A stretch of DNA of 64,000 nt, taken from NCBI GenBank assembly GCA_947034885.2, contig OX344752.2, positions 12,028,001 to 12,092,000 on the forward strand, read 5' to 3'. Of the stretch, positions 23,831 to 35,254 are shown in pieces; positions within the stretch are counted from its first letter, which is position 1; each line of letters opens with the position of its first letter. Both the position numbers and the translations under genes were made by a program. The notes under the pieces were generated by a model. That model was not told where the DNA came from, searched no databases, and was given only the letters and a program-made list of their open reading frames with translations. This DNA is from Thuidium tamariscinum (taxonomy: Eukaryota > Streptophyta > Bryopsida > Hypnales > Thuidiaceae).

Positions 23831-24773
23831 CCCCTAAAGGACCAAACTGCGTTTTTTGGCAACATAGCAATTTTGGGCAGCTCACTACGAATGGAGTTTT
23901 TATTCTTTTTCTTTGAAATTTTCACACAACATGAACCCAAGGAGTAGCTATAAGGTCCAACAAGTTTCATAACATTTGACTACATAGTCAAAAAGTTATT
24001 GCATGATATGTGATTTCTTTTTATCTTTGGGCAGCCTGGGCAGATAAAAAAACTTCTTTAAAAATAATCTTTTGAAAAAATGAAAGATTGAAATATTTTA
24101 TTTAGAATTTTGTGTATGCAAGAATCTTTGAATCATTCCGTTTGGATTAGTGAGTCAAAAGTTATGAGGAGGTTTAGTTTGAGGTAGTTTGTGGCTAGTT
24201 ACAAAATTCCTACACTACAAAAAGAGTTCGAAATCCTTTATTTAATTCAATTTTTAATATTTTTGATAAAAATAATTGCAATAGGTGAAGATTTTTTATT
24301 ACAACATTTTAGCCAGTGGGATCAGATTTTTTCAATTCCATAAATAAATTGCTTACAATTTAGTGTTTTGGCTCATTTTCTACTTCTTTGTACTTGTTAT
24401 TTTTTTCCTCTATGTTTTACAACTCCAAATGATTTGAATTTTTTTTTGCCTGTAGACAACTTGCCTTTAAGAATGAATCCAGAGAATAACCACCAATTTG
24501 AACTTTTTTTCATACAAATGTAACCTTGTGAAGTGCAGCTCCCCGGATTTCCACAGTGGTAAAAAGAGGATTTTTATCACTTCAAACACTAATATCTTGC
24601 AATCTACACGGCGGAAATTTCTGAAATTTTTTGCACATCTTTTTAAACTTGTGCTCTAAAAGATACTACAATTACTTTTGTCCAAAATGTTTTTTCTTAA
24701 AATTTGATAGTTGTTTAAAAAATGACAGTTTTGAAGTGGTTTTGATGAAAACATAGTCAAAAACCTTTAAGGG
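23831..24773. mobile_element. TTAA-flanked element B (943 bp)
   Basis: TTAA at 23827-23830 and 24774-24777. The left end is CCCCTAAAGG and the right end, read inward, is CCCTTAAAGG. Element C at 40930-41873 is the same family, almost the same length (944 bp), in the opposite orientation, with matching words across the whole length (left: 'gcgttttttggcaacatagcaattttgggcag'). Non-coding; contains 'caaaaagttat' and 'gagtcaaaagttatgagg'. The TTAA site and CCC start point to a piggyBac-like mover. Confidence 0.75.
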
Positions 24774-25199
24774 TTAACCATGAAGACACCACAATTAATG
24801 CTCCAATCTTTGAAGCCATCCACCAAAAATATTCCGAAACTTTCAAGCCACATGATTGATTGTTTTGAGTTTGCATAACTTATCCCTTTTGCGTATACTT
24901 CCATTTATAGTGTGTTAGGTAGCTGGCGTTTTGAACAATGGTTCTATGTTTGTAAAAATAGTTTTGTAAAATTCACTTTTCACTAATTATTATTATTTTA
25001 ATTTAAAAAAATTAAATAAATAAACTTAAAATTCTTAAATTCATAAGTTTGAAAATTTTCATAAATTTATGGTTTTATTCCGAAATTTCTAGCTAAATTT
25101 GTATATATGGAAGCATACAATTTGGAAATGTTCAATTGTAATATAAAATTTACAATTTAACCAATGACATTTTAAAAACATTATGATGGTTCTACTTAA
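24774..25199. other. AT-rich spacer
   Basis: No feature is seen between two TTAA elements. Confidence 0.4.
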
Positions 25200-26000
25200 C
25201 CCCTAAATGCCCAAGCCTTTTCAAGTGTGTTTTGACTATGGAAAAAATGCATTGGCTTGTAGTCATCTCTAATGAAGCAAGTTGATTTTTTTTCAAATCT
25301 AACGATAAAGATGTATAAAGAATTTGTTTATTAATAAGTACTCAAATTTTGAGTGCAAAATTGTATAGGAGTTGTAAGATTATAAAGAAAGAAGAGTACA
25401 TTTTCTATATTTAGTATGCTGCCTTTATCCACAATGTTTCCCAAATTTGCATATATATTTTTTGGCATTGGAGGTGACATAAATAACTACATAGTGTTTT
25501 AGCACACTAAAAGGCACTCCTAAAAAACTTGATTTCACATGAAAAGCTATTAAACTCATTACACAATCCATCTTGCAATTGTTGAAATGCAATTATTTTT
25601 TATAAGTAGAAATTGCAAAATAGCTCCAAATCAATAGTTGTATGTTAAAATTTTCAATGGTGAAAATCTTGAAAACACTTTACACTTTCAATTGGAACCA
25701 TTCTTGAAGCAAATGGATATGTACAATTTCTTAGATCACAAATCAAGTGAAATTGCTAAACATTAGGAAATGAAAAAAAATTGGCAAGCTTTACACTTCA
25801 CTTTTGGTATATCTATGCCTTTGAAGACCTCTCAATAATCATATATGTATTTTTTTCAGTGAAAAATGAAAGTTTTCAATAGTTAACCCTTAAAACTGCA
25901 TGAATTTTTTTTTAAAACGGTCAAAGGAATTTGACTGTCTACTCGGAAATGGGTCTGAAATTTTAGATTGACCATATATGGTCAACTGGGCAGTTAGGGA
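25200..26000. mobile_element. TTAA-flanked element D (801 bp)
   Basis: TTAA at 25196-25199 and 26001-26004. The left end CCCCTAAATGCCCAAG and the right end read inward, TCCCTAACTGCCCAGT, form an imperfect inverted pair. The internal TTAACCCTTAAAACTGC at 25883 could be the left end of a smaller element (25887-26000) sharing this right end, or of a nested copy. The interior is unlike elements A and B at the level I can judge. No ORF. Confidence 0.55.
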
Positions 26001-26004
26001 TTAA

Positions 26005-27122
26005 TACATGTTTAAATTTGAACTGCAGTAGAAAAACCCCACTCCCGTGATGTTTTTGCTTCAGTTTGCATTTTCATTGAGTTTCAGAGAAATTTTTCAT
26101 TGGATTCGAATGGAATTTCATTCAAAATGGAATAAATTACATTAAATGGTCTCCAAAAATGAGATTTTAAAGAAAATATGTCTAAGAAAATATTTAACAA
26201 TTTTAAGATGCACATTTCCCAATTGAAATTAAAGGCCAACTCAAACCAATAGGTAATTAGGTATCAAGTAGTTGGTAGTTTCTGCCACTTTTCAGGACAT
26301 TAGCAATGTCCTGAAAAGTCGTAGAAATTGCCAAATTTTTTTAAAATGAAGATGCTTCTCTTCAACTATTTTTATCTCTGAGAAAAATATTTTGTGTTCT
26401 CTACAAGTGTACCTTGGTACTGTACTTTGAATACATGTGGAAGGTGTAAAATTTACTATTTTTAGAAATTTTCTTTGTAGTATTGTATAACTTTAGCAAA
26501 TGTCTTTGCATGCCAATTTTGAGCTTAAAATTTGCATTTTCGTTCAAAAATAGGACTAAATCCCTCCAAAGTGGCCAAGGTAGACATCCAATTGGAGTCT
26601 ATTTAAAAATAGTAAATTTTTTTTAAAAATTCAAAAAATTACACTATGTCTAGAACTTTTATGTACACCTTCAATTCAAGTTCCATATAAATTGGACAAA
26701 CGATGCAAAAGTTATGAGTAAAAAACCACGTGTCCAAGGCCAAGGGGAGAAAAAATAGGACAAGTGTTTTTTGCAATCACCCACTTGCACATCACTTGCA
26801 TAGGGTGAACACATAGAAGAAAAGGTGATTCTATCTTGATTAGTGAATAATTTGAAAATCTGAGCAGGGGGGCTTGTATAATGTTGGACAACCTCTTTGT
26901 TGCAATGGACATCAAGAAGGAAGGTAAACCAGAAGGCCTTATATAGAGACATCTCTTCACACCTCTAATGTGGTGAGATCAAATCCTAGCATCAACGCGA
27001 ATTTTCCGCCTAAAAGGCCACATGGAAAGACCACATAGGTTGTTTGGGGAAAAAAATAAAGGGAAAGGGCTTATGGCAACATGGCTAAGGCAAAGGCCTT
27101 AAAAAGGCCAAATTGGCCAAAT
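26005..27122. other. AT-rich spacer
   Basis: No gene is recognised. A short hairpin 'ttttcaggacatt..aatgtcctgaaaa' lies at about 26294-26318. A minus-strand block near 26650-26715 carries the dispersed word CATAACTTTTGCATC. The overlapping minus frames at 26671-26960 match nothing I know. Confidence 0.4.
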
Positions 27123-27683
27123 CTAAAATATGATTTTTTTTGCTATTTTGTTCAAAAATTTGCACATGGAAAGTTTTATATCTTATTTGTTTGCATTCTT
27201 CAAAAATTCAGGTTCTATCTCATTGAGCAATGAAATCATTGTCTCCACATTGGCATCTTTCCTATTTTTGGAGCCAGAGTCTTCATCTTCTTCATTCTCT
27301 TTCTTCACATCTTTCTTCATGTTTTTCTTTCGAGGCTAATTTGTAGTTGCTATTCCTTTTTGCTTTAGTGTTGGCTGAGCTATAATCTGAACATCCTCTT
27401 CAATCTCTTGACCAACCTTTTTCTTTGAATGAAGTGGAGGTGCAAGCAAATCCATAATAGAAGGTAGTAGTTGAGGAATAGGACTTCCAAAAGGAGGTTG
27501 AAAAAAATCAAGAACCCCTACACTATCTATACATTCTTGTAAAGAAGTTTAAATGGGTTGAAAAGTATGAGCCTGAGCACTTTCCTACCTTTGCATTGGC
27601 TCATATTAATTAGAATTCCATCCATTCATTTCTAACAACTCTTCCATCCTATTTGTAGAAATGGCAACAACAATTTCACAAGC
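27123..27683 (-). pseudogene. Unrecognised protein frame with five Gln-compatible stops
   Basis: Minus-strand frame of 187 codons from 27683 (just after an acceptor-like TTTTTTTTAG) to TAG at 27125-27123. Internal stops lie at 27608-27606 (TAA), 27587-27585 (TAG), 27551-27549 (TAA), 27338-27336 (TAG) and 27185-27183 (TAA). There is no frameshift. The reading contains Gln/Pro-rich text ('DFFQPPFGSPIPQLLPS'), then a Lys/Glu-rich charged stretch ('PRKKNMKKDVKKENEEDED'), then a helical segment ('NVETMISLLNEIEPEFLKN'). All five stops are one C-to-T change from CAA or CAG. The composition suggests a DNA-binding or transposon-associated accessory protein, but I do not recognise a family. Confidence 0.55.
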
Positions 27684-28469
27684 CTAAAAAAAATTCAAAA
27701 GAGACATTCTACAAGGACAAAGGAAAGAGACAAAAAGAAGAATTGAGAAGATGAAGAGAAGATGAGACCTAAAGATCCATTTAGATTTTCCTAAAAATCC
27801 AATGGACCTGAGGGGTTGAAAAAAAAAAATTTATTAAAAAAAATACTTAAAAAAAATTTGAAGTTTGACATTGGCCCTAAGGTCAAGAATTGGCCCTCCA
27901 TTTTTTATGCACCCAATTTTAAGGCTATATTTGTTATATTGAGACTTTTTGTAGTCTCATTTTTATCCTTGACTCAAGAATAAACTACTTTATTTCTTCA
28001 CTAGAATTTTTTTATAAATAGTTAACAATACCAACTCTTGGAATTTCATTATAGAATATCTATTTGAGCATTATTTATTATTTATTTCAAATACTATTTT
28101 CTGAAATGAATTTTTTAATAACTAGCATTCTGTCTCAAAATCTGTGAAAAGTCTTAATATAACAAATATGGCCTTTTTTGCAAGTTTGAACTATGTGTGG
28201 GCTATGCCTAATCATGTATTTTTGGATAAAAAAATTCTAACTACCAAATTTGCTTGGCCTCTTGGTATAAAAGAGTTGGAGCCAAATTTAGTCTTGTAGC
28301 CAATCACAAGCAAAGATTTTACGCCTCTTACACAAGAAGTTCACCAAGCCTCTGAGTGTAAAGCAACCCTAAGGCAGAAATACCATACCTTAAATGGTTT
28401 AGTGTACTTGTTCTTGTGATTTCAAACCGTAAGTGATGAGAGCTAGTTATGGTTCTAGCACGGTGTATG
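27684..28469. other. AT-rich spacer
   Basis: No upstream exon for the frame at 27123-27683 could be identified, and nothing else is recognised. Confidence 0.35.
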
Positions 28470-28710
28470 ACCTTCCGGGCAAGGAGAACTGACCCCCTTA
28501 TTGTCCCAATCAACAACAGGTTGACTAAATTTCCCCCTATTTTGTGCCGTATATTTCGGATTTTCTTCTCGCCTCTTAGCTAATTGAGGGCCTCTGATTT
28601 CCATACATGAATTCAGAATTTGCAAAAGATAATATTTGCAAAAAATAAAAAATTCCAGGGTTTGCTCCGGCGGGGCAATAAGGGGGTCAATTCACCCTGG
28701 CCGGTAGGAC
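28470..28710. repeat. Inverted repeat pair, about 38-bp arms
   Basis: The left arm 28470-28507 and right arm 28672-28710 are inverted copies with about 7 mismatches. The best core is TGACCCCCTTATTG (28490-28503) with its inverse at 28676-28689. The 160-bp loop has no coding sequence. It could be the ends of a small MITE or a structured transcript. Confidence 0.5.
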
Positions 28711-30686
28711 CTTACGAAAAAAGAAAAAAGAAAATAGAGAAAGAATTTTCCACACCAAGTAAACTTATGTTAGGCCAGCCTGGCTACTTGGCGAACTCGT
28801 AAACTTCGGAGGTCGTCCAAGTGTCTCGCACCATAGCCAAAGCCATTTTCGAGCTAGAGCGTCCAGTGGCGGCCTCCCGGCAAGAGACTCGAGAGCGTGG
28901 AGGTGGTGACTTCCCAGATTCCTCCCTCACAATTGCTCGCTGAAAGTCCACCCCAAAACTGAACCTTCACGATGACGGATCCATCGAACTGAAGGCGCTA
29001 ACAGAGCCATGGCAATGCAGGTTTTCTCAAACGACCTGACCCAGACGGCAACAAACAAAGGTGAAGTAGTTTTCAGTGTTTTTCGGATAGCACTTTGCCA
29101 GTTTCATCGAAGCCGATGAAGGGACGTGCCAAAGCTCACTTTCTTGAGACTGTAAAATACTTAACCCGAATGGCTCTATCAATGCAGTGTAAAAAAGCAT
29201 GAATAGGCGTCTTCATCTTGCAGTGCATTGCCGGTGACGCGACGAGAGTAGTCTGTAAAAATTGAAAAATTTTACGCTGAATCGTTGATGTATACTAATA
29301 AGGCTTACTTAAGTGTATAGGGGTAGGATGGAAAGTGTTGCACAGCCCGCCGTGTTCCGTTATCTGTTTCGAGGCGCGATCGCTACAGCCCTGGAGCAGC
29401 GGATTCTCATGAACCCGCCCCTGTGCCAAAATTATCCGTGGACTCTTGAACATGCCATAGTCCGCGGGAAAGGACGGATGTTCACATGCGTTTCACCAAA
29501 TCTCCACGACGGAATCAATTCCAGTACTCTCGTCTTATTTGAAAGTAAATTTCACAAAACTAATAAATTGTCCGTCTCTCGAAGTTGACAAATTGATTCA
29601 CATGCCGACGTTCGCCTGTGGTTTGGTGTACAGTAAATGCCGTTAAATCTTCCAATGCACGGAGTCGATCGATGCCCAGGCCGGCATGTAGTTGAATTTC
29701 TTAAATTACTTTTGCCCAATGTTACTCATACATCACCAGAGGACCCTAAACCGTGTAACAGATGAGGATCAATATAAAGCTCGCTGGGATTTAACGACAA
29801 GCAATATATATATATATATATATAAACTCCGGTCCACTTGTTAAAAAGCAGTCCGGCGTGAATGAAGTGTCTGTTCGTCATGACAATGAGCCAATGTCCA
29901 CAGGATCAAGGGCTATTGATGCAAGACTACTCTTTCCTTTCGAAAATAGACACTTAAAGTAACAAGTAACTAGTATAAAGAATCCAAGCTATAATTTTGT
30001 TTTGTTAGATTTGATTAGATTAATTAGATTGATTTAACTCCATTTTAGTTATTAGTTTATTAGTGTTGGGTGATTATGCAATATAATGTGCATTGTTGGG
30101 TTAACGACAAGCAACTACAGTAGTAAATCATAGACTGGGGAATTGAACTGGAGTGACGAGATGCTCTCGAACAGGCAGCTCATTGCTAGTTAGCCACTGG
30201 TCATGAGATGAATGTAAGTCCTTGCAATCTGACCTTTCATGAACAAATTCCTTAGCCTACTCTCTCTAAGATTTGGTGGTCGGTGTGGAATTGTGGATCC
30301 TCCGAAACGCTCCCGAAAAATCATTGCATCAAGAGTTGCTGGGGAGCACGAGACTCATCATACCAGGATTACCAGCTAACTGGGTGCCTGGAGCCAATCC
30401 TGCAGCCATTAGTCCCTTTTGTCAGAGTGGTGTACTGCGGTACCCTCCTTCGTCCTTCAAAAGCGGGAGTGCCTGTAGCAAGGAAGCCTTTTCCATTTCA
30501 AGCTTCCAGAATTCCCGAGCAAGCTCATTGGTCGTCAAGGGTTTGCATTAAATTCTTGACTGCTACCCTACTTCTTGTCCCTTCCGGCATGCTGATTCCA
30601 GTCTCCTAGCTGATCTACACTGCAGCTCTCTGCTCCTTCATTTCACAGACATGCAGATTAGTGCAATCTTGTAACGGATCGAAGTC
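28711..30686. other. Upstream region of the peroxidase gene, no certain gene
   Basis: 28800-29640 is GC-richer than its surroundings and holds short open frames, for example a 40-codon frame starting near 28822 (VSRTIAKAIFELERP) and 29328-29585 (MESVAQPAVFRYLFRG). They match no family I know and lack clear splice partners. A 17-bp AT repeat lies at 29807-29823. The peroxidase promoter must be within the last part, but no TATA box was confidently placed. Confidence 0.3.
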
Positions 30687-32711
30687 ATGGCCGTCCTCCA
30701 ACTGGTGCCCGTTGTTGTTTTCTGCTACCTAGCACTTGCAGGCTTGCCCGTGGCTTCTGCATTTGGAAGAGTCGGGCAGAGCGGGGGGAACGTTGGTAAC
30801 CGTGGTCTGCAATGGAAATTTTATCAGAGGAGTTGTCCCAATGCGGAGAAGATCGTTTTCTCTTCCATGCTGAAGTCTTACAACGCCGACAAAAGCATTG
30901 CTCCCGGTGTACTCCGCGCGTCCTTTCACGACTGCTTTGTTCGGGTGAGTAGTGTACGTGGCCGGCACTGCAATAAATCGTCCTTGCAATGTCAATACGT
31001 AACTACCCCGATCGAACAGAAACTCGCCTCATCGACACGGGCGCTTACGGTCACTCCTTTTTTTTTCCTTCCCATTTCGGAAGGCTCCAAGAATGTGTCT
31101 GACTACGAATTCTAGCGAGTTTTGTGTGGGATTTTCGTGATTCTAGTAGCGACAATGGAGTTCCTGGGAATGTGCAGTTTTCATCCTAATCTCTGTAAAT
31201 TTTACCAGGCTAAGTGAGATCTCCCATTGTGTGATGGTTGTCAGGGATGCGATGCGTCCCTTCTTCTAGACGGACCGAACACGGAACGCACAAGCTTCGC
31301 CAATAACTTTCGCCAGTCCACGTTAGATGCCATTGATGCCGCTAAGAGAGCGGTGGAGAAGGCCTGTCCAAACACTGTGTCGTGCGCTGATGTCCTGCAA
31401 TTCGCTGCTCGAGACGCGGTTGTACTTGTAAGCCCAGCTCTCTCTACCTGGAGTACTCTACGCTGCATTTGTAAGTCATTGTCGCCATTGCCAACTCTTG
31501 GATTCTGAATGATCACTCGAATTTGAATTGTACTCATACTTGTTTCGGTTCACGTGATTGTTCAGACGGGTGGACAAGGATGGGCGGTGCCTGCTGGACG
31601 CAGAGACGGGAAGATCTCACTAGCATCAGAGGCGAATGCAAATCTGCCCGGCCCGGGATCCAAGGCATCCCAGCTCATTGCGATATTCAAGAATAAGGGT
31701 CTCAGTATCCAGCAAATGGTGACTCTCTCAGGTAAATCAAGAACTCTCGTTTGGATTGAGTGACACCGCACTGGATATATTTCACGAAATCATTCAAGAA
31801 CTACTTTTAAGTAGGACTCAATGAGTGGAAAAGTAGTTCTTGAATGGCACCACACTGGATATATTTCGCAATTGAACACTAGATTGGTGGGCAGTTTTAA
31901 ACTGACAAACTGAAAACTGAACCCATTGTTTGTATGTACACCCACCCCAGCTTTCTTAGCTTTCTTAGCTCAGAGTCTGCGTTTGCCCACCTGAAAACTC
32001 ATCTGAGCATTCGAATGTCGTAGTTTTCAGAGTTTTGAGCACTTTACTTCGCTTTCCCCAGATATTGTACGTTGAAGAGTGACACACATAATTCTTTCGA
32101 TTCTGTTGTGGGACCTTGAATGAGCAGATATCCACATACATACTACTCCCGAATTTGGCAATCTGACTGTCAACACGAACGCTCGCCAAATGGTTCAATC
32201 TTCCTTGAAGAACTGGATTGGGTCTACATTCAAACCTCTGCTACAGCTGCACAAACTTTCGCCAGCCTAACTGAATATTTCCAATCTAACTGAAATTGCC
32301 GTGCACTCTGATACGACAGGCGCGCACACAATTGGAACAGCCGCGTGCGCGGCTGTCGACAACCGCTTGTTTTCGACACCGCGCGACCCGACGCTCCCGC
32401 TAAGACTGGCGGTCTCCTTACTGCAGCAATGCCCCACGCCAAGATCCTTCACCCGCGTGGCCTTGGACTCCACTCCGCAGAGATTCGACACCCAGTATTT
32501 CGTCGGCGTCGCCAAAGGCTCCGGTCTGCTTACCTCCGATGTGACGCTCGTGGAAGACCCCCGCACGCAGCGCACCGTGTTCGTCAACATCTTCCCATTC
32601 GTGTTCAACCGGAATTTCGGAGACGCCATGGTGGCCATGAGCCAGATCGGTGTGCTCACAGGTAGCCAGGGGGAGATTCGTCGACAAACATATCAGGTGA
32701 ACAGCCCCTGA
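30687..32711 (+). CDS. Class III (secretory plant) peroxidase, 4 exons, 332 aa
   Basis: Exons: 30687-30944, 31245-31427, 31566-31731, 32320-32711, all with GT-AG introns and 999 bp in frame. A signal peptide of about 25 residues ends VASA, so the product enters the secretory pathway, probably to the cell wall or vacuole. Key residues: distal Arg77 and His81 in 'LRASFHDCFVR', GCDASLLLDG at 87-96, and proximal haem ligand His205 in 'LSGAHTIG'. Seven of the eight family cysteines are present (50, 83, 88, 127, 133, 212, 240). The last one, normally in 'GEIR.NC', is replaced by GEIRRQTYQ, so the long disulphide from Cys133 should be missing. The enzymes oxidise phenolics with H2O2 (lignin-like polymers, wall cross-linking) and the length is typical. 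Intron 3 holds an unusual repeat at 31764-31867. A poly(A) signal AATAAA lies 100 bp past the stop. Confidence 0.95.
31764..31867. repeat. Direct-plus-inverted repeat in peroxidase intron 3
   Basis: A 20-bp direct repeat (19 of 20 identical) at 31764-31783 and 31848-31867, of the form CACCRCACTGGATATATTTC, flanks a 17-bp perfect inverted pair, ATTCAAGAACTACTTTT at 31792-31808 and its complement at 31829-31845. This looks like a small hairpin insertion with duplicated target or repair filler. Confidence 0.75.
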
Positions 32712-32810
32712 TCGAGCTTTGAAGCTCGGACATCAAAGCCGGCGTCGGTTCGGCGTCCGGTTGCGCAGCCCAGCGTCGAACTGATCGAGCGAACCTTCTT
32801 CTTGTGTCGA

Positions 32811-32816
32811 AATAAA
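32811..32816 (+). terminator. Poly(A) signal of the peroxidase gene
   Basis: Canonical AATAAA 100 bp downstream of the stop codon, on the sense strand. Confidence 0.6.
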
Positions 32817-33520
32817 GTGAAAAGCATTCTTTAGCCCCTGTTTCAGTGTACGAGGGGTTTACATCAGTTTCGTTCTGTCGGCCAATATTCTTGACATTGG
32901 CACCATCATATTGGCCTGCCTTGAGACGTATTTCTTTAGCTGTTGTAGATTTTTTTAGAGCTTTGTGTAGTTGAATGTCCCCATTGGGTGCTCCGAATTG
33001 CGCCAATATAACGAAACTGATGTTGTAACTCGATGAACACAGCAGGTGCTCAAAAGAACGATTTTTGCTACAAAATGGAAGTACTGGACAGCAGAATTTT
33101 TTTTAAATGTCATTGTTTGTACGAAACTATTCACGCAGTTTTTGTCTTTTTGAAGAGGAAATCAACACACTCAGTTACACAATATTATGAGAGCAGAGTA
33201 GGGCTTGTAATATCACTTGAAACTTGTCAAATTCGGACATTGTAGTTCATGGCTACTACTTCTCACTATATATCTCATGTGCAAATGTTGGTGAGATACT
33301 CAACGCACATACCTACCTGTTTCTCAGCTGTGAAATATTCGTCTCAAGATAGTGAGTTTGTTTGCACAAAGGGAGGGAATATAATCACGAAGCCTGGGTG
33401 AGTTACGAACAAAAAGACCCCACTCTCCCTACAGTGTTTGTACACTGTTGTTATTCCCTTCAGAAATTTCATTGCAAGGTTATAATCCCATGTATGTAAA
33501 TCATAACTTTTGAGTGTTAA
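32817..33520. other. Spacer between peroxidase and Harbinger element
   Basis: Contains the peroxidase 3' end and otherwise nothing recognised. The TAA at 33518-33520 is the left target-site copy of the Harbinger element. Confidence 0.4.
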
Positions 33521-33775
33521 GAGCATCTCCACTGCGCCCGCCAGGCAGGGCCGCACTGGCCCGGGGCTGGGGAGCTGCGGGGCAGCGTCTGGCGGCCCTG
33601 CTCCCCACTCCGCCCGGCAGCCCGTGGCCGCCATCCGCCGCCATCCGCCGCTGGGTGCCGCCGCGTGCCGCCAACTGAGCGCAGAGCTGCGCTGAGAAAA
33701 CTGGGAGCTCGTTTTCGAGCTTCCTCTCCCTCAGTTTTTGGTTTTTGGCATTAGGGTTTTGTTTTTTGATTTCAC

Positions 33776-35075
33776 ATGGCTTCATTTTTGAGTTGGGTGC
33801 AAGATCGTTTAGCATCCGATGATGAAGAGGAGCAATGGCACGTTGTATCCGCTATGCATGAGCATCTTTGCAACATTTTAAGGGATGGGGGGAGTGTGCA
33901 ATATGGTGGTTCACTTCCGGGGAGAATTGGCAACATTCAATGCAATTTTCAAGAAGGTCATGAGAGAATTTGGAGGGACTATTTTGTAAATCCTCCAGTC
34001 TTCGGTGAGGACTTGTTCCGTCGGTGATTCCGTATGCGTAAGTCCCTCTTTGCAAAAATTCATGATGCCGTCGTACGCCATGATTCATTTTTTGAAGAGA
34101 AAGTAGATGCTTTAGGGCGTCCTTGCTTGTCTTCCATTCAAAAAATCACATCAACCTTTCGAATCTTCACTGGAGGAATTGCTGCTGATAATGTTGACGA
34201 GTATGTGCGTATTGGAGAGTCTACCGCCTTAAAATGTTTCAAAAGATTTGCAAAGGTTGTGGTAGAGATATATGGACAAGAGTACTTGAGAGAGCCCACA
34301 AATGAAGATGTTTTGCATCACTTGCAAGTGAATGAGGCTCGTGGATTCCCAGGGATGTTTGGATCCATTGATTGCTCACATTGGGTGTGGAAGAATTGTC
34401 CGGTTGGTTGGCAAGGACAATACCAAGACAAAGATGGAGATAGGTCTTTGATAATGGATGCCATTGCCACTCAAAACCTTTGAATATGGCATGCTTTCAT
34501 TGGTTTGCCTGGTTCTAACAATGACATTAATGTCATTGATAGGAGCCCGTTGATGGTGAATTACTTATGCGGGGTTGCACCCCATGTCAAATTCACAATC
34601 AATGGAAATGAATACAAGTCCTGTTACCTTCCAAGCGGATGGTATCTACCCGGATTGGACCATATTTCAGAAGACTATAAGCTCATCGCAAGGAGAAAAG
34701 AGAAAATGGTATGCCAAGGTGCAAGAAGGTGCAAGAAAGGATGTTGAGAGGGCATTTGGTGTTCTTCAAGCTCGTTGGGGCATCATCCGCAACCCTGCAA
34801 GATTTTGGAGTGAGTCTACCTTGAAGTGTGTGTGGACCGCTTGTGTGATCATGCACAACATGATTATTGAAGATGAAAACCCCGAAGAGAGCTTGGATCA
34901 AAATTTTCTGCATAGCCTGAGCACTGTGACAATAGAAAGTCATTCTCATCGTACATCTTTAGGTTTTCAGAGATTTGCTAGGTCTATCATAGACATCCAG
35001 CAAGAGGCAAGTCATTACAAACTTCAAGAGGACTTGATTGAACATTTGTGGGAATTGAAGGGAAACATGATGTAA
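33776..35075 (+). pseudogene. Harbinger (PIF-like, DDE_4) transposase, broken
   Basis: Starts at ATG 33776. In-frame TGA stops lie at 34025-34027 (the family has Arg, so CGA to TGA) and 34481-34483 (family Trp in 'xWIWHAF', so TGG to TGA). One extra base near 34631 shifts the frame just before 'QADGIYPDWTIF'. The catalytic triad is still visible: Asp in 'GMFGSIDCSHW', Asp in 'LPGSNNDINVID', and Glu in 'RKDVERAFGVLQARWGI'. The end 'CVIMHNMIIEDE' is typical. About 433 codons is close to family length, so little is missing. It would excise and insert the element together with the ORF2 product. Confidence 0.9.
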
Positions 35076-35254
35076 TAAATATGTTTTTATTTCATGAAAT
35101 ACAAGGAATACATTATTTTCTCTACTTGCAAGTCAAGAAATGAATCCAAGAAGTATTAGCTAATTGCATTTCTAATCTTTTTGTCACTTCTTCTACAAAT
35201 GAAAAGGGCTTCCAAGGAAATTCTACACAAACAAAGTTGCAAATTGAGAAGATG

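Noticed and set aside
27123..27683. Stop-to-Gln code reassignment or organellar editing
   Set aside because: The neighbouring intact genes use normal stops and contain ordinary Gln codons, so decay is the simpler explanation.
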